Part shown: piece by piece, positions 56,039 through 64,000 of the stretch
Layout: each line of letters begins with the position of its first letter
Numbering within the stretch: position 1 is the stretch's first letter
DNA from: Gigaspora margarita
Taxonomy: Eukaryota; Glomeromycota; Glomeromycetes; Diversisporales; Gigasporaceae
Reading direction: 5' to 3'
DNA: 64,000 bases
Assembly (NCBI GenBank): GCA_009809945.1
Contig: WTPW01000496.1
Span: 104,743-168,742 of the forward strand
The notes under the pieces: model-generated
Told to the model about the DNA's origin: nothing
Database searches by the model: none
Seen by the model: the letters and a program-made list of their open reading frames with translations, nothing else
Translations under genes and position numbers: made by a program

Positions 56039-58900
56039 TTGATTGTGTTTAACCCAAAAACAAAAGTAGAAGAAAGAAGTTTTATATTTGGTAGTAATTC
56101 TATTTCAGACGAAAAACTGCATAACATAACGAGATTGCTTGGTGTTTGGTTGAACAGCAGATTAAACGAAAGGCAATTGTTCTTAAAAGCCAAGAGAATA
56201 GTACAACAAACAGTTCAGGCATTGAGATGGAAAAAGCTAACGGCCAGTCAACTAGCATATATTAACAATATGTGCATTATTCCTAAGCTCTGTTATTTGC
56301 TACAGCTCTCAAGAATGTCAAAGGTGCTAATTAACAAAATTCATCAGCTGATTATTAGACTAGCAAAGAGCAAGCTAGAACTCCAGAGTACAACATCTAA
56401 CTATGTAGTAATACATAGAAATATAGGAAACTTCTGGGCTTTAGAGGCTGAGTTATTAAATAAGCAAATAACTAGTGTACACAATCATCTAAATGATGAA
56501 AACCAGATTAGCACAATCACGGAAATTAGAATTGAGCAAGGATATAAACTAGCTGGCTTAGTAGAGGACTTTGGTTTACACAATAACAGTAACCTAAAAA
56601 TGTTAGAAAAATTGTGGAAATTTAACCAAACCATGTTGGTCTTACTGAGAGCAAAGGAAATCAACATCACTATTAGAGCATCACAAGATAGCTGGAAGCT
56701 ATGTGGTACTGGCATAGCGATCCGCAGTTTGCTCAAAGACAAAACAGTAGTCAAGTATGCTAGAGTTTTTGTGGTACTCGATTTGCTTTTCTTGTCACAA
56801 CTCCTTAACGAACAAGGAAATGTACTTATATCATGGAACCAATACATGCGATCAAAGGATAAATCTAATAGAGGGAAGGTTCCATAATGGTTCAAAGATA
56901 TTGAAGCTACTGTCCTTGCGAATCCTATAACAAGAGAAGTTAAACAGGAATTTCAGGTCTCAGAAGGGAATGAATTAGCACCTGTGATTAAGCGAAAGAA
57001 AATTACATTGGATGGTAGAAAAAAAGAATGGGTGCTAATGAAGGATAAGGAGAATAAGATAGATATACATAGAGTAGTTGAGAAAAAAGAAAGAAAAGTG
57101 CTTTTAGAAAAATGGCCGGACATTAATAAGAAGGGAGCCAGAATTAGACTAGTAGCGAATAAAACAAGTAATTCAGACAAGCTGCAGCAGCAATAGGTTC
57201 AAAAAAAGGAAATTTTTACAGCACTCCAGGGTGCTAAAAGGCAGGAGAGTGATTGGGTTTTTAACATATCAGCAGATATGGTTAAAAGCTCATTAGAAAA
57301 GTGCGTAGTTAAAAAGGAGGAGTTAGATAGAATTGCTAGAGCAAGCCTGATAGGAGTTATTAATATAGAGAGAATAGAGATAGAATTGATAAAAAGGCAG
57401 GGGTTTAGTCACTACTGTGAAAATTTGCTACTAGAGCAAAACATTAGCATAGCGGATAATTGTGTGATTTTTTATACAGATGGTTCATTGCGCAAGGAGA
57501 GTTCAGAAAGAGGAAAGAGCTATAAGCAAGGTTTAGGGTGAATACAGGTCAACAAAGAAGGGAAAAAAATGATCCAGAAAGGGAACCTTAGTATTTAAGA
57601 TTAGCTCTCATCAACAAGAACAGAACTAGCAGCAATCTGGGTAGTCCTAGTAATAACCCCACAAAATAGTACAGTCAAGATCTATACTGACAGTGCAGCT
57701 GCGATTTTGGGAATTAATGCAAGTAAAAGATTTAGGTCAAACAAGGAGTGGTTATGGCAAAAGAACTATAATTTGTTGCTTAAGATCCTAGATACAAAAC
57801 GCAGTAAAAACTTAAAAGTGGAGTTGATAAAAGTCAAGGAGCATAGTAATGATTACTGGAATAACAAAGTGGACGAGTTAGTGAAAGAAGGTCAGAAAGC
57901 CCCCTTACTTACGGTTCAAAATACGGAAGTAAGCTCAAGAATCAGATACAATATATACTGGCAAGACAAGCTTATTGAAATGCCAGTAAGAAAAGTTATA
58001 AAGAAAATTGAAGAATCACGAATAGCAGCAGAGTGGAGAATGTTTAGCGTTCCTAGCTGGCTGGAAAAAAAAGACTACTACTATACATGGGCATGGGAGA
58101 GTCTTTGGAGAAGAATTAAAAGACAAAGTGGTGTTAGGTGTACTTCAATGCACAAAGAAAAGAAACTCAATTTCTTGATCAAATGTCTACATAGTAGGCT
58201 TCCGACTCTTGCTAATCTCAAAATAGTGCGTCCGGACCTATATAAGGATAATATATTTAAAGTGTGTAAAAGCAATGTCAAAGAGACTCAGGAATATTTG
58301 GCAATATGCGAAGCTCAAGAAACCCTTTGGCAAGAGAACGAGAAAGTAGTAGTTAAGTTTATACTTGCACTCTTAAATGAAAACGGAAAGAAGAGCGAAG
58401 TTTCAGCAATGCAACTCTACAATTGTCTGTTTGGTTCAAGTGCGCAGGAGAGAAAGGAAAGGAGAGAAGGTCTTATAAAGGGTTTATATAAGACTTGCAC
58501 TAAGGAGAATCTAATAATATTAGGTCTTGCAAGAAGTGATATAAAATTAATTTTGCAATTCTTTCCTTTTATGGCATGGAATTACTTTCACGAAATTATT
58601 TGGAGACAGAGATGTAAAAAGACAGTGGAATGAGAGCGAAAAGAAGGAATCCTCTGGATGTATAAGAGAAATCAGCGCAAAAAACAGGTCCCAAAAACAG
58701 GAATTTTGGCTAAAAAGAAGACTCAGAAGAGAACCTCTAATCCAAGTCATGCAGAAAGCTCTACAAATGAAGAAGGAAAGTTGAATGAGGAAGTTAAAAA
58801 AAAGAAAATGGAGCAGAAGCAAGGTTCCCTTAACCTTTGCATGTTGGCAATAGGTGATAGAATATTAGCTAGTGGAAAGCCATTTTGGTGTGGCATTTAG
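56039..58900 (+). pseudogene. LINE ORF2 C-terminal region with RNase H
   Basis: A single frame interrupted by stops at 56885, 57194, 57539, near 57596-57602, and 58631. It covers the RT thumb/connection (KLTASQLAYINNMCIIPKL), the KKEWVL linker, RNase H with YTDGS (about 57473), a TELAAIW-like Glu, YTDSAAAI (about 57683) and VKEHSNDYWNNKVDELVK (about 57832), then the post-RNase H region RRIKRQSGVRCTS shared with the truncated LINE. The CCHC knuckle is eroded (CKSNVKETQEYLAIC). It ends GKPFWCGI, parallel to GEKLFWYGL of the sister copy. Confidence 0.82.
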
Positions 58901-59039
58901 GCTGGTTTAACACAGCCCCTAGTTTCTAAACGATCTTAAACTAGTGCAGTAGGTTGCACTTGGGCACCTTAGGGTAGCCGGGTAATGTTAGGCTTGCAAA
59001 TTAGAAGTAAACAAGTGTATAAATTTATCGATATACTTA

Positions 59040-59571
59040 GGGGGCATCCATAAATAACGTTATGTACCCCTACATAGTAGCTCTTGACCCCTCTCTACTA
59101 TATAAAAAAATTTTTAAAAATCCATATATTTATATATAAAATTTTACAAAAACTTGAATATATTATGACCCAGTGATCCAATTTGGATGATTTTGGTACC
59201 ATTCGATTCGTCTCTATGAGACGAATCCAATGGTACCAAAACCGTTTCATTTGGACTACTGGATCACGTTTTATTAACGAAATACTATTGATTTTATAGT
59301 AATTTTATAAGAAAACATAATAACCAATAGTATTTCGTTAATAAAACGTGATCCAGTAATCCAAATCAAATCAAATTGGTACCATTCGAATTCTCTCCTC
59401 GAGACGATTCGAATGGTACCAAAATCATCCAATTTGGACCACTGGATCAAGTTTTAGACAAATTTTTAGAACAAAATTGTGTTATATTGGGGGAACTCCC
59501 TCTATATATTGCAAAATCGTTATATTTTGGGGGACCCCCCCTCAAGCATAACATAATTTCTGGATGCCCCC
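59040..59571. mobile_element. PIF/Harbinger-like MITE in LINE 3' UTR
   Basis: A 532-bp element with ends GGGGGCATCCATAAATAACG and CTGGATGCCCCC and a 3-bp TTA duplication (59037-59039, 59572-59574). It contains two GGTACC hairpins (about 59185-59250, 59370-59435) and the inverted ATACTATTG...CAATAGTAT core. It interrupts the LINE 3' UTR. The 72-codon ORF at 59376-59594 is hairpin sequence. Confidence 0.88.
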
Positions 59572-59623
59572 TTAGTATCTTAATAAAGTACTAGCGAAAC
59601 TACCAAAGGGAAAAAAAAAAAAA

Positions 59624-60310
59624 CTAAAGATCTAATCTGATTTTGTTTTTTTTTTTACTTTATAATTGTGCACTACTTTTATTAGAAATTTGATACAAAA
59701 AGCAAACTTAATACAAAAAACTATATTCTAACTGTAATATAGGCTATTATTCTGCATCTTTATAGTGCTCAGGTATGATTACTACTTTGATATTTGTTAG
59801 TCTCAAAGCTCTACAGATATTACTTTTGTATTTTTTCTGGGTATTTAGCCACCTCTTTATCTACTTCTCCAAAAAACTTTATCTCTGAGCTTTTTATAAA
59901 GATGAATAAAAAAAAAGAAAAGATTAAAAGAGGCAAAAACTACTAAACAAAATTTAACAAACAAAACAAAATATATCCAAAAGAAAAAAACCAAACAAAA
60001 AAAAAAACCAAACAAAAAGAAATGAAAAAATAGAATATGAAGGTATTAATATATCTAAAATACAATGACAATAAAATTATATAATACTGCATAAATATAA
60101 CTTATTATAGTGTTATATGTATATAAAAAAATTATATTAAAATAATAATAAATTTCTTTATATGCTCTCCAGATTTCTAATATGTCATTCATTGTTTATT
60201 TGTATATGATCACAAAACTCACTTATAATAGTACTGGTTTCAGCCTAGAGATGTATTTTCAATTTGAAAAAAGTAAATGATGCTGATCTTTTAGAGAAGG
60301 TAAGAGCAGT
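59624..60310. other. AT-rich intergenic sequence
   Basis: No gene. Runs of AAACAAACAAAA-type simple sequence at about 59940-60030. Confidence 0.4.
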
Positions 60311-60415
60311 GTCATTAATCATCTGATTATTTTTTATCAGAGGCCTACTCCCCTCTCCCTCCTTAATATAGATTTGGTCAGGTTCCTATATATAATTTCG
60401 ACTTTCATTAGAAAA
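60311..60415. repeat. Dispersed 110-bp repeat, copy 3
   Basis: ATTATTTTTTATCAGAGGCC..., AATATAGATTTGGTCAGGTT, shared with 31087 and 41015. Confidence 0.55.
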
Positions 60416-61069
60416 ACAAATAAGGTGCAGATCTGTACAAATCTGCGACCCTAGAAAATTTTAACAAATTTTGCAATAACTTGTTATCCAGTGGTCCAAA
60501 CTTGACGATTTTGGTACCATTCGATTTGTCTCGATGAGCTAGATCGGATGGTACCAAAATCGTTAAATTTTAATTACTAGAATACAAGAAAATCCCAGTT
60601 AAGTAAATTATATAAACATCGAATGATCTTGCCAACCAGTAGTTCAAATTTAATAATTTTGGTACCATTTGATTCCTCTCGATGAGATGGTTCGTACGGT
60701 ATGAAAAACGTCAAAAATGGTTACTGGTTAACAAGTTATTCGCAAAAAACTATTTGTGGTACAGTTCTGCGCAAAATTTAAATTTTTGCGCAGAACTGCG
60801 CCGCAAATCGTTTTTTGCGAATAAATTGTTAACCAGTAATCCAATTTTGACTTTTTTGGTACCGTTCAAACTGTCTTATCGAAAGGAATCGAAATGGTAC
60901 CAAAATCATTAAATTTGGACTACTGATTGGCAAGACGTTCAATGTTTATAAAATTTATTTAACTAGGATTTTCTTGTGTTCTAGTAATTGAAATTCAACG
61001 ATTTTGGTACCATTCGATCCAGCTCATCGAGACGAATTGAATAGTACCAAAATTGTCAAGTTTGAACTT

Positions 61070-61233
61070 GGGCGCTAACATTTATTACCTAATATCTATT
61101 TACTATAGAGGCTTACCCCTCTACCCCCAGGTAAGATTTTATTTTAGCCAATCAATTTAATTAACTAACTAAGATAAGATTTTTCTTGACCCCCCATCCT
61201 CTAAAATATTACCTAATAAATGTCAGCGCCCCT
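61070..61233. mobile_element. MITE with GGGCGCTAACATTTATTA ends
   Basis: About 164 bp with inverted ends GGGCGCTAACATTTATTACC and the complement ending AATAAATGTCAGCGCCC. Inserted in the foldback; its right edge is duplicated by the adjoining hAT insertion. Confidence 0.7.
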
Positions 61234-61586
61234 ACTAGTGTTCCGCACGGATCGAATCGGACAGATATTTTTGAAGATCCGGGCCCGATCCGAAAAATAG
61301 AATCAGATCCATGTTCAGATCCGGATTCGACTCTAAAGATCCGGATCCGAATCCGGATCTGATATAGTTACACAACGAGCACTACATGATTGGTTGACAT
61401 TATGTGTAATTGCTCCGGATGGGTCAGATATTGATCCAAGTCATGACCCGGGTTAATGGGTCATATAGAGGCTTACAAATTTTAATAATATTTATCGAGG
61501 TTATGCATTTAAATAAGCTATTCGAGTTATTAATATTATTATTTCGACTTTACTAAAATGCACCATAGGTGTTAAACGTTGATAAT

Positions 61587-61829
61587 AAATATTGTCGGAG
61601 ATGATGCTGAAATCGGATGATGCTGAAATTTGGGGTCTTGATTTGAAACTATAAGCCCTGCTAAAATCCACATATACTCTTTAAATATCAAATCTATACC
61701 CAAACCTTACCCTAATCCTATAAGACAAAAATGAAAAAACATCTCAAATAAATTTTAAAATTTTATATCAAAATAAATAAAAATTTCAGGATCATCCGAT
61801 TTCAGCATTATCCCCGACAAATATTTATT
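61587..61829. mobile_element. MITE with TTGTCGG...GCTGAAAT ends
   Basis: AATATTGTCGGAGATGATGC and the complement near 61805-61828, with a second inverted block GAAATCGGATGAT, enclosing about 240 bp. Nested in the hAT. Confidence 0.65.
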
Positions 61830-62129
61830 TATTCATTTTATTTTATTTTATTTTTTCTTACAAGTTATTTACTATACTATCTAAAAATACCCTAACCTTT
61901 TAAACCAACCGTTAACCCTAAACTAACCAAGTCGTATAACGAACGTCCTAGAAATTGAGTAACAAAAGATCTTAAAAAATCGTTACATAATGGTTCATCG
62001 CTATTCATTAAAGAACCCATCAAAGAGCCCGTCCGAAAATTCGCAGCTCTATGCAAAAGAAACCTGTCATTTATACTATTTTCAATTTGTCCAAGAAACC
62101 CATAGTTAATCGCGCCAAAAAGCCAANAC

Positions 62130-62680
62130 TAACTCGAATCAGAAAACAACGACACACCAAAACCAGTAAACGACAATACCAGCAAACCATGGCATCTAGA
62201 AATTAACGACACTGGTGAAAAAAAAGCACCTACAAACGACGACAAAGAATTAACCACGGCACCAAAGAGCGAAAGCTAACATCAGTAAACTACGACACGA
62301 CGACACCAAAAATCGGCAACCACCAGTAACATAACCACACCTAGAAATCGATAAAGAGAAATGAGAATACCTACGAACTATGAGCGAAAAGCATAACATT
62401 ACCAGACACCAGCGAAAGAAAGAGCGAAAGCACCAACACCAGAAATGACAACGCGATCGGCGACCACCAACCAACGTAACCACAGCACCTAGAAATCAAC
62501 CAAGAAAAGTGAGAATGCCTGAATGAGTTGCCAATACGATAGCATTAGAACTACGCATCAGACACCAGAGAAAGCACCAACACTATAAATGACGGCGACA
62601 CCAACAAACGACAGCAACAGAAATCGACGACACCAACAAAGGATGACAACAGAAAGAAAAATACTAAACATCGAAAAAGA
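62130..62680. repeat. A/C-biased degenerate tandem repeat, units near 145 bp
   Basis: The plus strand is A/C-rich with frequent ACGACACCA and AACCACC motifs. A longer unit (ACCACACCTAGAAATCGA... CACCAACACCAGAAATGACA, about 62332-62450) recurs at 62478-62592. Less AT-rich than its surroundings. An N lies just before, at 62127. ORFs on the minus strand (for example 62250-62483) are Cys/Arg/Ser-rich shadows. Confidence 0.55.
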
Positions 62681-63145
62681 CAACCTACACATACAAAAAA
62701 AAAAAAAATTAATTAGTATATAAGAAGATAAACAGTAACGAAAAAAGGCAGTGTAAATAAAACTTATCTCTATATATTATAATTTTTGTTATTAATTTAA
62801 GCTATTTAAATATTTATTTTATTAATATAAAATTTTAAATGATCTAATAGGTCATTTCACCTTTTGAAATGACCAACACCTGGTCATTATTCATTTGAGT
62901 CACGAGGTCATTTCAGGTCACTTACCATCACTGCCAAATATAGCCAATCAGCGTGAACGGATCCAACGGATCTTTCGGATCGGATCCTCAATATGGATTC
63001 GAATTTTGGCGGATCCTATAAATCATGGATCTGGATCCGATCCGACCACCGGATCCGGATCGGATCCGGATCCTCGGATCGGATCTGTGGAACACTAGCC
63101 TCTACTGGATTACAAGTTATTGCAAAATTTGTTAAAATTTTTCAG

Positions 63146-63398
63146 GCTAAGTCTGGGCCTGAATTTTCAGGTCCATAAATTAATTGGGCCGGGCTTGGGC
63201 CAGGCCTGTAAAAATAGGTTGGGCTTGAACTGGGTTAAACCTGGCAATTTATATAGGTTGAGCCTTGTTTGAACCAAACCCAGGCCTAGATTTTTAGTTC
63301 CATAATGAATTGGGTCGGGCCTAGACCAGGCTTATAATTTAACGGGTTGGGTTCGGGCATAGGCAAACCCAGTCTGACCCGGCCCATTGCACACCCTA
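63146..63398. mobile_element. hAT-like end fragment with GGGCC subterminal repeats
   Basis: The right end reads, as complement, TAGGGTGTGCAATGGGCC, matching the TAGGGTGT consensus of the other TAG-ended elements. Multiple GGGCCGGGCTTGGGCC/GGTTGGG motifs precede it. The left end and TSD were not found. Confidence 0.45.
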
Positions 63399-63775
63399 CA
63401 ACAAACTATAGTCATACAACTACTGGTCTATTTGGTATAGTTTTTTTGACCTCATCAAATCATATTTTTTTTAATATTAATTACACAAAGTGCAAGTATA
63501 TAACAATAATTAATACAATAACAAAGCTAATAAACTTGCAAAAAAACTATTTTTTCTTACCTATTCTTGAATTTTAGCCCTATAGTATTTATATTTACAA
63601 AAAATATAATATTGAACAACCAATATGCTATGCTATAAAAAATATCTGTAATGCACATACTATTGCTATGTGGTCCTCTCAATACTAAATCCAACTAATT
63701 ATTTTTCTTTCTCAACAAATTAATTGGAATGCAACCTAGTTATATCTTAATTATAATCACAAGTATATCTATAAC

Positions 63776-64000
63776 AGGACCCCGAACAATCTATGTAATG
63801 TCATATTTGAAAAATCGCTAATGGAGGGCTATTTTTTTTAAAAAGGTTATATTTGAAAGTAGGTATTAGGTATAAAGGTTATATTTGAAAACGGGTAATA
63901 GGCAAAATGAGTATATTTAAAAGAATACTAATGGGATAAGTTTTTTAAATATTATATTTGAAAAGTGGTAATGAAAATAGTGAGCATTAGTTTTGCTTTT
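63776..64000. repeat. AGGACCCC terminus, then TTATATTTGAAA repeats
   Basis: AGGACCCCGAACAATCTATG resembles the left end of the MITE at 35899. Downstream, GGTTATATTTGAAAG.GGTA-type units repeat about four times at irregular spacing up to the window edge. The other end would lie outside the window. Confidence 0.4.

Larger units (their letters stand above)
51470..59623 (+). mobile_element. Near full-length LINE with EN, RT and RNase H, decayed
   Basis: Order along the plus strand: 5' UTR, ORF1 (51872-53422), then ORF2 with AP-type endonuclease (53489-54330), reverse transcriptase (54723-55943), a connecting region and RNase H (57278-58020), a basic tail ending at 58900, and a 3' UTR. The 3' UTR is split by a 532-bp MITE (59040-59571) and resumes as TCTTAATAAAGTACTAGCGA before poly(A) at 59611-59623. 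Endonuclease plus RNase H places it among I/Tad-like LINEs. Stops and frameshifts inactivate it. The 5' boundary and TSD are uncertain (AAAACTAAA near 51386 and 59621 is only a candidate). Confidence 0.88.
61236..63097. mobile_element. TAG-ended hAT-like element with CGGATC subterminal repeats
   Basis: 1862 bp. Termini TAGTGTTCCGCACGGATC and the complement of TAGTGTTCCACAGATCCGAT, with 8-bp flanks GCCCCTAC/GCCTCTAC (61228-61235, 63098-63105; 7 of 8). CGGATC/GATCCG motifs crowd the outer 130 bp of both ends. The interior includes a small MITE (61587-61829) and an A/C-biased repeat region (62130-62680). No transposase. Confidence 0.78.
60456..63141. repeat. Foldback with four GGTACC hairpins, split by insertions
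   Basis: Outer arms AAAATTTTAACAAATTTTGC (60456) and the complement GCAAAATTTGTTAAAATTTT (about 63121-63141). Between them lie hairpins at about 60499-60580, 60640-60720, 60840-60925 and 60985-61065 and a large palindrome centred near 60785 (TGCGCAGAACTG-type core). The right outer arm is displaced by a MITE (61070-61233) and an hAT (61236-63097). The architecture matches 5891-6490. Confidence 0.75.

Noticed and set aside
62250-62483. Cys/Arg-rich 77-codon minus ORF as a possible secreted peptide
   Set aside because: Shadow of an A/C-biased tandem repeat. Residue bias follows the nucleotide bias and there is no credible signal peptide.

Overview
The window reads as a very AT-rich eukaryotic nuclear sequence, most likely from an arbuscular mycorrhizal fungus of the Rhizophagus/Glomus type. 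This is inferred from base composition, short AT-rich introns with GTATGT/GTAAAT-like donors, a decayed protein kinase of the expanded Glomeromycotina kind (GEGGFG loop, VALKTLSG, QNTETNE motif), and the density of decayed transposons. No species-level marker is present. It is gene-poor: I can support only three plausibly intact protein genes.

Host genes. An OXNAD1-like FAD/NAD oxidoreductase with a likely mitochondrial presequence (11297-12420, two exons, +) lies tail-to-tail with a 188-residue protein of unknown family (12559-13125, -). Far away, a secreted HExxH metallopeptidase in four exons (43587-45075, -) stands alone. A kinase pseudogene (8912-10219) and a shorter kinase relic (21410-21635) are the other host-derived sequences.

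Everything else is mobile DNA, much of it datable by target-site duplications (TSDs). There are two RNase H-bearing LINE copies: one 5'-truncated with a 16-bp TSD (38816-40950), one nearly full length (about 51470-59623). Five tRNA-headed SINEs fall into three structural types. Four TAG-ended hAT-like elements have 8-bp TSDs and their own subterminal repeat motifs, and one retains a piece of transposase. Three small hAT MITEs have perfect 8-bp TSDs. Two giant foldback elements have 9-bp (Mutator-like) TSDs. PIF/Harbinger-like (TTA), TA-target and TTAA-target MITEs are also present, as is a widespread family built from GGTACC-containing hairpins.

Layout. 0-8.9 kb: SINEs, tandem inverted-repeat units, foldbacks. 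8.9-13.1 kb: kinase pseudogene and the convergent gene pair. 13-24 kb: foldback, SINE, a TTTGCAA-rich repeat array, long-TIR element, MITEs. 24-29.6 kb: hAT elements and a 4.6-kb foldback that carries a Tn5 mosaic-end adapter and an N, i.e. an assembly artefact. 31-38.6 kb: a nested foldback holding an hAT that itself holds further elements. 38.8-41.7 kb: truncated LINE inside a hairpin arm. 43.5-45.1 kb: metallopeptidase. 46.3-47.4 kb: near-perfect 1.07-kb foldback. 49.5-59.6 kb: SINE, repeat array, long LINE interrupted in its 3' UTR by a Harbinger-like MITE. 60-64 kb: foldback, MITE and hAT nested in one another.

I found no convincing new defence, biosynthetic or regulatory system. The most noteworthy content is the transposon stratigraphy, the mosaic SINEs, the foldback families and the sequencing-adapter artefact. 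Element class assignments rest on termini and TSD length read by eye, without database comparison.
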